Both the position numbers and the translations under genes were made by a program. The notes under the pieces are model-generated. The model made no database searches. It worked only from the letters and a program-made list of their open reading frames with translations, and was not told the DNA's origin. Of a stretch of 64,000 nucleotides of DNA, positions 9,175-17,976 are shown piece after piece. Positions within the stretch are counted from its first letter, which is position 1. Each line of letters begins with the position of its first letter. Location of the stretch: positions 324,927 through 388,926 of the forward strand of contig MIAY01000001.1 of NCBI GenBank assembly GCA_001829315.1. The letters run 5' to 3'. The stretch comes from Spirochaetes bacterium GWE1_32_154. GTDB taxonomy: Bacteria; Spirochaetota; GWE2-31-10.

Positions 9175-12072
9175 TTAATCTTCACCTATTTCTATTCGTG
9201 CAACAGCAAGTTTTGCAATTGGAATAGAATAGCTTGAACACGACACATAGTTTAAGCCGATATCTTTAAGAAATTTAAGATTTCGTGGATCTGCCCCTTG
9301 TTCACCACAAAGACCAATTTTTAAATCGGGTCTGGTCATTCGGCCTCTTTCTGTTGCAATTTGAACAAGTTCTTTAACCGGTTTAACTAAAACCTGGAAT
9401 GGGTTGACTTCAATAATATCATATTTACTATAATCAGGTAAAAATGAATTGAAATCATCTCTTGAAAGCCCAAGTGTTGTTTGAGTAAGATCGTTAGTTC
9501 CAAAAGAAAAGAATTCTGCATATTGAGCAATTTCACGAGCTGACAAGGCAGCTGCCGGTAATTCGATCATCGTTCCAACAGTATATTCAATAGATTTTGT
9601 TGCTTTCATTTCAAGTTTAACATCTTCATCAATTTGTTTAATACCTTTAATTGATTCACCTTCAATTTTTTTACCATTTTTTACAAACTTTATTTCCTGA
9701 ATGTTCATAACAATTGGTATCATAATCTCCGGTTTTACATCAATATTTTCCTGTTGTAATTTATAAGCAGCTTTAAAAATAGAAGAGATTTGCATGTGAT
9801 AAATTTCAGGGTATGAAATGGCAACTCTACAGCCTCTATGACCAAGCATCGGGTTAACTTCGGCAAAGGATTCGCATTTGCTTTCAACATCAGCTTTTTT
9901 TAATTTAGGATTTGTAATTTTTAAGTACTCAAGAAAATCATTGAGCTCGTCTTCAGTGTGAGGCAGAAATTCATGGAGTGGCGCATCAAGTAAACGAATT
10001 GTTACAGGGTATGGTGACATTGTTTTAAAAATACCATAAAAATCGGCAATTTGCATTTCTTCGAGTTTTACAAGTGATTTCTTTCTTTCTTCTTTGCTAC
10101 CTGATAATATCATTTCTCTGAATACATTTATTCGTGATTTGTCAAAAAACATATGTTCAGTTCTGCAAAGACCTATTCCTTCACCGCCAAATTTTCGTAT
10201 AAGAGCTGCATCACGTGGAGAGTCTCCATTACCAAAAACTTTAAATTTACCGGTATAGTTATTAATGATTTTTATTAAATCCAATAAACCTGATTCTTCC
10301 GGTGATGGTTCGATTAATTCGGCTCTTCCGATAATTACTTTTGGTTCACCATAATATGGAACATCAATAGTTATATAATCACCTTCTTTAACAGTTACAT
10401 CGCCATAGGTAAAAATTTTATTTTTTAATTCAATCTTAATATCAGGTAGAACTAACGAAACTTTACCATATTGTCTTGCAACAACTGAAGCATGAGCAGC
10501 ATAACCACCTTCAATTGATAAAACACCATTTGAAACTTCAATGCCTTTAACATCTTCTGCAAAAGTAGCCGCTAATACGAGTATAAAGTTTTTATCCTGC
10601 TCTTCAGCAACCGCTTTTTTATGAGCGTTCAATAAACTTTCAGTACTAAAATAAACCTTACCAATAGCAGCACCCGGTGCACCGGCGATACCACCACTTA
10701 TACTTGTCATTTTTTTTACTGAATCCATGCTGATTATTGGATGCAATATATCACTCATTTCTGATGGTTTTATTGATCGGATTATATGTTCATCCGGTAT
10801 TACTTTTTTACTCAGTAAATTCAAAAGACATTTTAATGTCGCTTGAGTAGATTTATTGCTTACGGGATTTTGTTCGATAATCCAAAGCTTACCTTTTTCA
10901 ATAGTGAATTTAATTTGCCGTATTTCTTTGAAATATACTTCAATTTGTTGAGATATTGAAATAAGCTGTTCTTTAATTTTAACGTCTATTTCATTAATGT
11001 CCAAAGAATCTTCTGATGACAAGCCGTCAAACCTGTTTTGGAAGCAATTTCCTTGTAATTTTGAATCACCGGAAATAATATTTCGTGTATAGAATTTACC
11101 GGAATAAGAATCTTTACCATAGTTTCCATAAACCATTGGTTGTATCATAATTGCAGAGTCTTCATCATCCATTTCTTCAAGGCTGATAAATGAAGATATT
11201 TTTTTTATTATAAAATCTAATTGAAAGAAAGCATCTTCAAAGAATTCTTTAGGCAGAAATTCTCTTGATAAATCAATAATATTTTTATATTCATTGATAT
11301 TTTTAGGAATATAATAAGCTACATTGTTAATGATTCGCTCTAAATGTTTTCTTGCATATTTAGGAATTTCATCTTTTGTTACTTGTTTATGTTCTAAGTA
11401 GGTTAATAAGTCACAAATTTCATTTGATTTATTAGCTGGTATATTAAAATTGAGTAAATAGACGTTTGATTTTGAATCTTTCTGATAAAATGTCTTTACT
11501 AATTTATTATCTTCTTCAACAGGGATTTTATTTAAAACTTCTTTTTCAAAATCCTCTACCGGAATTGATGCTTGAAGATTTATATTATTTATTATTTCAG
11601 ATAATTTTGTAATTTTATCATTATCTTTTGAATCAAATTTTTCTTCATATTTTAATAAAAGGGATAAAATACCTTTTATTAGAAATCGTGCATATTCATG
11701 ATAAGCAAAATGTTCTCCAACAATTTTTGTAAAACCGTCAACTGTTTTATCTGTTAACCCGACTGTATGAATTGACGGGTAGTTAACAATTTCCATTGAT
11801 GGACTGATAACAATTTTGAAAATTGCCGGGTTTACAGGATCGTTGAATTTTTTACCTGTTTCTTTTTCCGCTTTATTTGCAAATTCATTAAGTGTTTTTG
11901 TTAATGACAAACCGCTTAATTTAGAAGTTATTTTAGAATTAATAATTAATCCCGGTAAAATTGGCATATTGAGTTGTGCAAGTTCTATTGCCCTGTTACC
12001 TCTGATACCTATAATATCACTGATATCCTCTTTGGGACATTCAGTCATTGAAAAGAAATATGTATTAGCCAT
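9175..12072 (-). CDS. ppdK: Pyruvate, phosphate dikinase-like PEP-utilising protein with eroded ATP-grasp domain
   Basis: 965 residues; normal PPDK has about 875. The C-terminal PEP/pyruvate barrel is intact: GLCRTEHMFF, an Arg in TIRLLDAPLHEF, GTMIELP, FGTNDLTQ and Cys922 in GLCGEQG. The central swivelling domain keeps the phosphorylatable His527 in GGYAAHASVVAR. The N-terminal ATP-grasp domain is poorly conserved: GGKG has become GIRG (Lys to Arg24), the VSVRSGA Arg is replaced by Val88, and the NAQGEDVV-type segment is gone. It may therefore not use ATP normally, though it could still exchange phosphate between His and PEP/pyruvate. The start has GGAGG upstream, 18 nt after the preceding gene, so the two are co-transcribed. 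T. pallidum, as I recall, also has ppdK near cfpA. Confidence 0.8.
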   Translation of the reverse strand: MANTYFFSMTECPKEDISDIIGIRGNRAIELAQLNMPILPGLIINSKITSKLSGLSLTKTLNEFANKAEKETGKKFNDPVNPAIFKIVISPSMEIVNYPSIHTVGLTDKTVDGFTKIVGEHFAYHEYARFLIKGILSLLLKYEEKFDSKDNDKITKLSEIINNINLQASIPVEDFEKEVLNKIPVEEDNKLVKTFYQKDSKSNVYLLNFNIPANKSNEICDLLTYLEHKQVTKDEIPKYARKHLERIINNVAYYIPKNINEYKNIIDLSREFLPKEFFEDAFFQLDFIIKKISSFISLEEMDDEDSAIMIQPMVYGNYGKDSYSGKFYTRNIISGDSKLQGNCFQNRFDGLSSEDSLDINEIDVKIKEQLISISQQIEVYFKEIRQIKFTIEKGKLWIIEQNPVSNKSTQATLKCLLNLLSKKVIPDEHIIRSIKPSEMSDILHPIISMDSVKKMTSISGGIAGAPGAAIGKVYFSTESLLNAHKKAVAEEQDKNFILVLAATFAEDVKGIEVSNGVLSIEGGYAAHASVVARQYGKVSLVLPDIKIELKNKIFTYGDVTVKEGDYITIDVPYYGEPKVIIGRAELIEPSPEESGLLDLIKIINNYTGKFKVFGNGDSPRDAALIRKFGGEGIGLCRTEHMFFDKSRINVFREMILSGSKEERKKSLVKLEEMQIADFYGIFKTMSPYPVTIRLLDAPLHEFLPHTEDELNDFLEYLKITNPKLKKADVESKCESFAEVNPMLGHRGCRVAISYPEIYHMQISSIFKAAYKLQQENIDVKPEIMIPIVMNIQEIKFVKNGKKIEGESIKGIKQIDEDVKLEMKATKSIEYTVGTMIELPAAALSAREIAQYAEFFSFGTNDLTQTTLGLSRDDFNSFLPDYSKYDIIEVNPFQVLVKPVKELVQIATERGRMTRPDLKIGLCGEQGADPRNLKFLKDIGLNYVSCSSYSIPIAKLAVARIEIGED

Positions 12073-12090
12073 TATTGTCCTCCGTTGAAA

Positions 12091-13047
12091 TTAAAAAAGA
12101 GCCATATCCTTTGTTGGATCTCCTTTAAGGAAATCTTCAAATCTTGAACTTGCTCCCTGAGCCAGATATCTTCTTAGCTTTGAAATATCGGAAAATTCAG
12201 CTCCAAGTAGACATATATAAATGTTTGTGCCGTGTTTAACTTTTCCCCATTTAAAAAGAGTATTGATATCATGTATTTGTTCACCTTCATAGAAAATAAG
12301 GACTTTCATTTCAGTGTACTTTGCTTCATAAGAACGAATTATTCTTTTCCATGCTTCAACATTACCGTTGTGAAATAATTCATTAGTTACTGTTACACCA
12401 TACTGTGGTGACATTTTCTTTTTACCACCGGTACTTTTTGAAACAGGTGCCACTTCTTCAGCCGGTTTTAGTGTCACGGTAGCAGTTGGTTTTTCTTTAG
12501 TATGTTTTGGTGTAACCGGAACAGATTCTGTAGAAAATTTCATGTTACTATCGGTTATTTCACTATTTAATAATTTAGCAAGTTCTTGTGAGCATTTATC
12601 AGCAACTTTACTGTCAAATGGCTGATTGAAATTACCAATATATAACACGACTAATTCATTTTCTCTTAAACCATCAATACTTTGCCAGCTTTCTTCATTT
12701 TTCGGATTAATGAGAATCATGCCAAGTTGAGGATGGTAATATGCTATTGAAATATCAAAAGCAGACCAGGTTGTTACAATTTTTGAAATTATATTTAATG
12801 GTTTGGTAAAACCTTTTTTTAAATTTAACGAAGAGCAAAAATATTTGTATTTATCTACTAATAGTGCATTAACTATGGGACTGACTTGATATGGTTCTAT
12901 TTTTTTATCTTCAATTCTTGTATTGAGTATATCAGATATATTAATTTTAGATTCAAACTGTTTAATCATGCTTGTAACACCTTTAAAGTGTCTTAAAGCC
13001 ACATTAAAACCTTCTCTTTTACCTAGAAAATTTAAACTATTCTCCAT
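12091..13047 (-). CDS. Uncharacterised protein between cfpA and the PPDK-like gene
   Basis: 318 residues, cytoplasmic (no signal or membrane segment). An alpha/beta N-terminal part (about 1-175) is joined by a Lys/Pro/Thr/Val-rich linker (about 180-215) to a C-terminal domain of about 100 residues ending in an acidic tail with the sequence GDPTKDMALF. I do not recognise a family. The start has GGAGGG about 9 nt upstream. It is transcribed in the same direction as cfpA but is separated from it by a strong terminator, and lies only 18 nt before the PPDK-like gene. The T. pallidum locus between cfpA and ppdK also holds a hypothetical gene, so it may be an orthologue. Confidence 0.75.
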   Translation of the reverse strand: MENSLNFLGKREGFNVALRHFKGVTSMIKQFESKINISDILNTRIEDKKIEPYQVSPIVNALLVDKYKYFCSSLNLKKGFTKPLNIISKIVTTWSAFDISIAYYHPQLGMILINPKNEESWQSIDGLRENELVVLYIGNFNQPFDSKVADKCSQELAKLLNSEITDSNMKFSTESVPVTPKHTKEKPTATVTLKPAEEVAPVSKSTGGKKKMSPQYGVTVTNELFHNGNVEAWKRIIRSYEAKYTEMKVLIFYEGEQIHDINTLFKWGKVKHGTNIYICLLGAEFSDISKLRRYLAQGASSRFEDFLKGDPTKDMALF

Positions 13048-13097
13048 GTGGTAACTCCCTCCAACAAAACAATGTATTTATAAATTTACATGAGTAT

Positions 13098-13134
13098 AAA
13101 CACAAAAAAGCGGGCTAGCCGCTTTTTTGTGTTT
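13098..13134 (-). terminator. Strong terminator after cfpA
   Basis: A 16-bp perfect stem (13098-13113 with 13119-13134), a 5-nt loop, and A/T runs on both sides. Reading on the minus strand it lies just downstream of the cfpA stop, so cfpA is probably a separate, abundant transcript with partial read-through. Confidence 0.9.
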
Positions 13135-13148
13135 TATAATTGAATAGA

Positions 13149-15098
13149 CTAAATCTCTGTCATTCCATCATCTTCTGTACTTACATCAACAATTCCTTCT
13201 GGTGCATTACCGGATGAACTGCTTTCTTCAAGAAAATTAACTTGGTAAGCAGGAGCTTCTTCATCTTCACCCATAGAACCGAAAGATTGATTAATATCAG
13301 CTCTAACAGTTGATCTTCTTCGTGAGAATGAAGCAAATGCAGCATCTTGAAAACCTTTACTAACTCCGTGTAAAAATTCGTTAAGAACATTTGCCATAGA
13401 ATTAAGAGTGTATTTCTTTCTTTTAATTGATGTAATATCAACATCAAGTACTAAACCCGGTTGAATATGGTAAGGATTGATCATGTAATCAAACTTACTG
13501 AATTCTTTATATAAGAATTCTATTCTTTCTTCAACTGCTAGTCGTTCAACAGGATTTTGATTTTTAAAAGTTCTTTGTAATTTTTCTCTTAAAATCATAA
13601 ATCTTTTTCTTGTATCTTCTTTTTCATACAAATATGTATTGTTAAGTTTTTGAACATCTGTAGATTCAGCTTTTATAAAATTAACTTCTGTCCATTCTTT
13701 TTCAGCAATATTATAATCATTTGTATCTAAGCCAAGTTTAGCTTTTTTGCCATTGATTGTTTTTTGAAGTTTTCCGGCAAGATCGTTATAATCAATAACT
13801 TTGTTTCTTCTTTTTTGATAAAGCTCTTCAATAACATCCCATGCTCGAAGAATTTCTGATTGAATAGCCTGATATTGTTTATCATAAGCTTTTCTTTCGT
13901 TAGATAATTGTTCTTGATCGTAATATGTCAATCTAACCTGGTATCTTTCATCAGGAAGGTTTTCAGGTGTTGTATCTTCATATTCTCTAATTACAAGATC
14001 TCTTGCATTTTTCAGGTTTTCAATAAATTGGTAACCCATTTTAGATGTATCAAGAATACTCGTGATAGAATTAACAGCAGTGTTAAAACCTCTGTTTCTG
14101 ATGTTTTCAATATCAAGGATTTTCTTTAAGTTTTCTCTGATATTTAACTGATCATATTCTGCTTGAGAAATTTCTGCTCTTAAACCATCCAGTTTTTCAA
14201 GAATTGCTTTTGCAACAAATGAATATCGTGATGATTTTTCATCTTCAAGATCATCAGAAGTATAATCTCCGACTTTTTTGAATTTTTCAAATATTATTTC
14301 CGTATCGGTTAAATCTTCTTTACCTTCATCGGCTCTTGTATCTTTTAATTGTTCAATTTCTCTTTCTAATAAATCCATTATGTGTTTAGAAATTAATTCT
14401 TTTATTAAAAAGTTAATTGTAGTTTGATAATGGAAAATAGGAGATATAAGTTCAGAATCTAAAATGTTAACAGATAATTTAACGTCTGAAACGGTTTTAG
14501 GTTTGAAAATATTATCTTTAAAAGCACATTTTGAAATTGAATAAGCATTTTCTCCTCGAATAAACGCGCCAACGTCAACTTTTTGTCTTAATAAAGCATT
14601 CGTTTCATTTTCAAGATCATTCATACCTCGTTGGATATGACCTTGTAAATGACCAAACATATTGATCATTGATTTCTCAATTTCACCGGTATTAAACTTA
14701 TCCATACCACCAATTTGATCTAATAAAGCAGCAATTTCTCTTGGTGTATATCGAGCGAGAGTTTTCATTTCTTCTTTGTCAACAAAGTTTCGAACTTTTT
14801 TAACCATTTCGTCTTCACTTGTTGTCATAAATCTGTTAAACATATTTTGATAATTCTGGTTGAAGTAGTTATAAAGTTTTTCTTTTATACCACCCATTAC
14901 ATCCAATTTTTCAAGTGAAGTCTTAGGCATTTTTGTTATAACATGATTCATAACCTTATCGACTTCTTCCTTGATTACTGTATCAACCTCATTTTGTTGA
15001 TCTCTAAACTCTTGAGCAAGTGAATTTCTAGATCCTACAGCACTTGGTTTTTCAGGATGAAAAACATTCGGGCTCTTAGGTAAATCTAAATGTGCCAT
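13149..15098 (-). CDS. cfpA: Cytoplasmic filament protein CfpA
   Basis: 649 residues, predicted mostly alpha-helical and coiled coil, highly charged, with no signal peptide. The N-terminal region (AHLDLPKSP..., then the segment around [17 protein letters not shown]) is what I recognise as treponemal CfpA, the roughly 78-kDa subunit of the ribbon-like cytoplasmic filaments that run beneath the flagella and take part in cell division and structure. Two adjacent ATGs start the gene; the second (15098) is 6 nt after AAGGAG and is preferred over 15101, which is only 3 nt away. A long leader and a strong terminator flank it. This is the best taxonomic marker in the window. Confidence 0.9.
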   Translation of the reverse strand: MAHLDLPKSPNVFHPEKPSAVGSRNSLAQEFRDQQNEVDTVIKEEVDKVMNHVITKMPKTSLEKLDVMGGIKEKLYNYFNQNYQNMFNRFMTTSEDEMVKKVRNFVDKEEMKTLARYTPREIAALLDQIGGMDKFNTGEIEKSMINMFGHLQGHIQRGMNDLENETNALLRQKVDVGAFIRGENAYSISKCAFKDNIFKPKTVSDVKLSVNILDSELISPIFHYQTTINFLIKELISKHIMDLLEREIEQLKDTRADEGKEDLTDTEIIFEKFKKVGDYTSDDLEDEKSSRYSFVAKAILEKLDGLRAEISQAEYDQLNIRENLKKILDIENIRNRGFNTAVNSITSILDTSKMGYQFIENLKNARDLVIREYEDTTPENLPDERYQVRLTYYDQEQLSNERKAYDKQYQAIQSEILRAWDVIEELYQKRRNKVIDYNDLAGKLQKTINGKKAKLGLDTNDYNIAEKEWTEVNFIKAESTDVQKLNNTYLYEKEDTRKRFMILREKLQRTFKNQNPVERLAVEERIEFLYKEFSKFDYMINPYHIQPGLVLDVDITSIKRKKYTLNSMANVLNEFLHGVSKGFQDAAFASFSRRRSTVRADINQSFGSMGEDEEAPAYQVNFLEESSSSGNAPEGIVDVSTEDDGMTEI

Positions 15099-15136
15099 CA
15101 TAAACTCCTTGTTTTAATATTGATTTTTAGGAGTAG

Positions 15137-15205
15137 ACCACACGCGTCCCCCCAAATTATTTTTTAATACAAAATAATATTGTACTTTTCTGCTTAGATT
15201 GTCAA
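15137..15205 (-). promoter_or_regulatory. Possible cfpA promoter and unusual leader
   Basis: On the minus strand TTGACA (15205-15200) is followed 15 nt later by TACAAT (15184-15179); an overlapping TATTAT gives 20 nt spacing. Neither spacing is ideal. The leader then runs about 80 nt to the start and carries a G6 tract and ACGCGTG (15138-15155), striking in such AT-rich DNA. The rest of the cfpA/15379 intergenic region is featureless A/T. Confidence 0.4.
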
Positions 15206-15378
15206 GCAGGTAACATAAAATATATTTTAAATAAAAAAATATGATAAATCAACAAAATATTTTATAAAACAAAATTTACATATTTTTATTCATTTAATTT
15301 AATTATACATTATTATAAATACAACTGATATTATTTATCGTCATTGTTATCAGTAAATAAAATAATTAGAGTAAAAAA

Positions 15379-16005
15379 ATGAATTTAATTTTTTCAAACA
15401 GTGGTTTAGTTGCTGATAATGATTTACATCTTACGAGCCGTCCAATATCTATTCATATTGGTTTTATAATTAGTGCAACTGCTGCAATGATTGATGATAA
15501 TCCGATAAAAGAGAAGATTGAAAATGAGTTGGGGAAACTTAAATTTTCTGATTCTAATAAACTTTTAACAATTGGTGAATTAATTCTTAAGAAAACAATT
15601 ATGGCAAATAAAGATAGAATTGTAGAATATTCAAAATTGGCAGGAAAATCTGATTTCTGCGGATATTCAATTGTTGATAGCAGGTTTGTTTTGACTAAAT
15701 ATGTAAAAACCGGTGTAATATTAGAAAAAACTACACCAACGATAGTGAAATTATTAAGTATTAAAAATCCGCATCCTGTACTGTATTCAAGAGATTTTAT
15801 TGGATTTTTCTTTGAAGCAAGTATAACGGGAGTTATAAATCTTATGTATACCGATAAAAGTAAAGTGAAAGCAAAAATCGCTTTTACAAAAATACCTATA
15901 CTTGCCTTTAAGTCAGAAAACTCAATTAATAACACAACATCACTTAATATAAGCAAATCCGTTATGAAAAGAATTACAGGAAAAGATTTAGACTTAATTG
16001 TATAA
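15379..16005 (+). CDS. Uncharacterised protein
   Basis: 208 residues, no clear signal peptide or membrane segment; mixed alpha/beta with a run of hydrophobic strands in the middle. No family recognised. It is divergent from cfpA across a 280-nt AT-rich gap and convergent with cheX. The ribosome binding site is weak (GAG 9 nt before the ATG). Codon choice and amino-acid composition on this strand look normal for the window. The opposite-strand open frame covering 15453-15956 is very hydrophobic and has no binding site, so I take this one as the gene. Confidence 0.6.
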   Translation: MNLIFSNSGLVADNDLHLTSRPISIHIGFIISATAAMIDDNPIKEKIENELGKLKFSDSNKLLTIGELILKKTIMANKDRIVEYSKLAGKSDFCGYSIVDSRFVLTKYVKTGVILEKTTPTIVKLLSIKNPHPVLYSRDFIGFFFEASITGVINLMYTDKSKVKAKIAFTKIPILAFKSENSINNTTSLNISKSVMKRITGKDLDLIV

Positions 16006-16016
16006 TAGACTCTTTT

Positions 16017-16481
16017 TTAAGCTTTTTCCCGTAGTGCAACATTAACTTCAACGCGACCTAATTCTGTTTCAATAGGTACTATCAGAGCTTCTATATTAAC
16101 ATCAGATATTTCCATATTATTACCGGTAAATATAGCAGGGGGCGTAACATCAAATTTATAACCCAATTCTGAAAGTTTTGTTACAGCACGACCGGTTATC
16201 ATATTGCCAAGCTCCGTAATTGTTGCTTTTGCAAGATCATCGAATTCGGTAAGTGTTTCATCATTCATTTTTGATGCTATATTGAGTGCCGTTTTTCTAT
16301 CTAAATCAAATATTACACGTCCTTCAACTTGCCCGACAAGACCCACAATAACGGCAATATCAAGAACCGGAAGAGCCTTTGATTTTAAGCTGACATTCTC
16401 TCTTCTTACCTGTAATCCCAGAACTTCCTTGAGAACATTAACCGATGACTCAACAAATGGATTAATATATTCAACTCTCAT
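16017..16481 (-). CDS. cheX: Chemotaxis protein CheX, CheY-P phosphatase
   Basis: 154 residues, the family's usual size. CheX dephosphorylates phospho-CheY in spirochaetes and other bacteria lacking CheZ. The active-site E-x-x-N appears as Glu90/Asn93 in ITELGNMITG, and a conserved Gly-rich turn (VGLVGQVEGRV) precedes it. The start at 16481 (MRVEYINPFV) is chosen because GGAG lies 5 nt upstream and because this is the family's normal N-terminus; the frame continues upstream to 16574, but that extension overlaps cheY. It starts 10 nt after the cheY stop, so the two are co-transcribed. Confidence 0.93.
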   Translation of the reverse strand: MRVEYINPFVESSVNVLKEVLGLQVRRENVSLKSKALPVLDIAVIVGLVGQVEGRVIFDLDRKTALNIASKMNDETLTEFDDLAKATITELGNMITGRAVTKLSELGYKFDVTPPAIFTGNNMEISDVNIEALIVPIETELGRVEVNVALREKA

Positions 16482-16491
16482 AGGTGCTCCA

Positions 16492-16908
16492 TTAATTTGT
16501 ATTAGATAGAACAGATTTAAGTCTTGAAAGGATTTTATCTCTATCAAGAGGTTTGACAATATAGCTTTTTGCACCCGTTAAAAGTGCTTTTTTTACAAGA
16601 TCTTCTTTACCTAGTGCACTCATCATAACTATTTTTGCATTTTTATCAAATTCGATAATTTTTTCAAGGCAGGTAATGCCGTCAACATTAGGCATAGTTA
16701 TATCTAATGTAACAAGGTCAACTTTTGGATGAAGTTCTTTATATTTATCTATTCCTTCCTGTCCATCAGCAGCAGTACCGATAACTTCAAATTTTTGTGA
16801 TTGAAGTATTTGAGAAATTTGTTTTATCATAAATACACTGTCATCAATTATTAATACTTTATAAAAAGTTCCGTCGCCTTTATCGCCCAAAGGAATTTCA
16901 TCGCCCAT
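16492..16908 (-). CDS. cheY: Chemotaxis response regulator CheY
   Basis: A single receiver domain of about 138 residues with a short N-terminal extension. The acidic pair Asp22/Asp23 (IIDDS), phospho-acceptor Asp69 (TLDITMP), the Ser/Ala switch (MMSALG) and Lys in IVKPLDR are all present. Phosphorylated by CheA, it controls flagellar motor direction; CheX, encoded directly downstream, removes the phosphate. Two in-frame ATGs exist (16920 and 16908). The second is preferred because GGAG, embedded in the upstream ATGGAG, sits 6 nt before it. Confidence 0.93.
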   Translation of the reverse strand: MGDEIPLGDKGDGTFYKVLIIDDSVFMIKQISQILQSQKFEVIGTAADGQEGIDKYKELHPKVDLVTLDITMPNVDGITCLEKIIEFDKNAKIVMMSALGKEDLVKKALLTGAKSYIVKPLDRDKILSRLKSVLSNTN

Positions 16909-17071
16909 ATTTAACTCCATAATTTAATATTCAATAATAGTATATCAGAAAAACTACTAAATGCAATAGACTTATTAAAAAAGACGCTGAAATTTTGTGT
17001 TAAGATTATGTAGTATTTTAATACAAAACGATTCATACCCTTTAGTTTTATATTTATTTAAGACGCCGCTA

Positions 17072-17102
17072 TTGACAAATTTTTCAAAAGATTATATATA
17101 AT
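17072..17102 (+). promoter_or_regulatory. Sigma70-type promoter of tRNA-Gln
   Basis: TTGACA at 17072-17077 is followed by TATATA at 17 nt spacing (17095-17100) overlapping TATAAT at 19 nt (17097-17102). The tRNA begins about 10 nt downstream. Confidence 0.75.
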
Positions 17103-17112
17103 TGTCGTTCTT

Positions 17113-17183
17113 TGTCGGATAGTGTAATGGTAGCACCATGGATTCTGATTCCATTTGTGAGGGTTCGAGCCCTTCTCCGACAG
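17113..17183 (+). tRNA. tRNA-Gln (anticodon CTG)
   Basis: A full cloverleaf can be folded: acceptor TGTCGGA (17113-17119) with TCCGACA (17176-17182), a 3-4-bp D stem, anticodon stem ATGGA/TCCAT around the loop TTCTGAT, and a T arm with the TTCGAGC loop. The weak U1-A72 pair and discriminator G73 are identity elements of tRNA-Gln and agree with the anticodon. CCA is not encoded. It has its own promoter and terminator. Confidence 0.95.
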
Positions 17184-17186
17184 AAT

Positions 17187-17214
17187 ACCGGATCAATTGA
17201 TCCGGTTTTTTTTT
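17187..17214 (+). terminator. Terminator of tRNA-Gln
   Basis: The 20-nt perfect palindrome at 17187-17206 is followed by about nine T residues, 3 nt after the tRNA. Confidence 0.92.
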
Positions 17215-17259
17215 ATTGTTATTCATCGGAAATGTTGTATAATACTTTAAGAGGTTATG

Positions 17260-17964
17260 ATGGATAATACAGATAAATTACTTGAAATGGTTTTTTCAGG
17301 CGGATATTCTCTTGAAGGTCAATTAGTCGGGCTTTCTGCTGCAATAAATATTTTATTTGCTGCTATAATCGGGTTTCTGATTATTGGTGTTTATATTCTT
17401 ACAACTGATAAAGGGAAAAAAGATTTACCACTTGTTCAGTCAATTCCTGTTCTTTCTATATTAATGTCTGTAATTATGAGAATCGATGGAAGTCGTGCCG
17501 CAATTTTTTTCGGGATATTCGGTATTCTCAGTATTGTTCGATTCCGTTCTGAGTTAACCGATCAGAAAGGCATTACATTTATACTTTTTTCCATAATAAT
17601 GGGTTTGCTTTCCGGTATGGGGAACTTCATCTTAGCCGGCGTTTCGTTTGTAATTATTTCATCAGTTATTATTATTATTCGATATTCTTTTAAATCAGGT
17701 CGTTATAAAGCGGCTAATCTTATCTTTTCAGGCGATCTTGGGCTGTCTGACATTGAAAAGATTGCTACTGAAACATTAATTCTTTTTAAAATTGATTATG
17801 AATTCACTTCCGCATCAGAAAAGATTAACAAATTAAATGATACTAAAAAAGAAGTTGAATATCTAATGCACAGTAAAAACGTACAATTAATGCTTTCTTT
17901 GTATAATGAAATGAATGTACATTTGAAAGAAAAAGGTGTAAATCTTGAATTTCGAACTAAATAA
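17260..17964 (+). CDS. DUF4956 membrane protein
   Basis: 234 residues. Four or five membrane segments fill the first 150 residues and a soluble alpha/beta tail follows. The stretch FFGIFGILSIVRFRSEL is the signature of the DUF4956 family. Members are commonly encoded beside VTC-type polyphosphate polymerases and CotH proteins, which suggests a role in a membrane-associated phosphotransfer or export system; the activity is unknown. Two ATGs are adjacent (17257 and 17260); the second is 5 nt after AAGAGG and is preferred. It ends 12 nt before the CotH gene, so the two form an operon. Confidence 0.85.
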   Translation: MDNTDKLLEMVFSGGYSLEGQLVGLSAAINILFAAIIGFLIIGVYILTTDKGKKDLPLVQSIPVLSILMSVIMRIDGSRAAIFFGIFGILSIVRFRSELTDQKGITFILFSIIMGLLSGMGNFILAGVSFVIISSVIIIIRYSFKSGRYKAANLIFSGDLGLSDIEKIATETLILFKIDYEFTSASEKINKLNDTKKEVEYLMHSKNVQLMLSLYNEMNVHLKEKGVNLEFRTK

Positions 17965-17976
17965 GTGGAGTAAATT

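Noticed and set aside
9175-12072. Frameshift or pseudogene explanation for the PPDK-like gene
   Set aside because: The frame is continuous over 965 codons with good binding site and conserved C-terminal motifs; the N-terminal change looks like divergence, not decay.
15453-15956. Opposite-strand open frame of 167 codons inside the hypothetical gene at 15379-16005
   Set aside because: It is unusually hydrophobic, has no ribosome binding site and lies wholly within a frame with normal composition, so it is a reading shadow.
16482-16574. N-terminal extension of CheX
   Set aside because: It overlaps cheY and lacks a ribosome binding site; the family's usual N-terminus begins at 16481.
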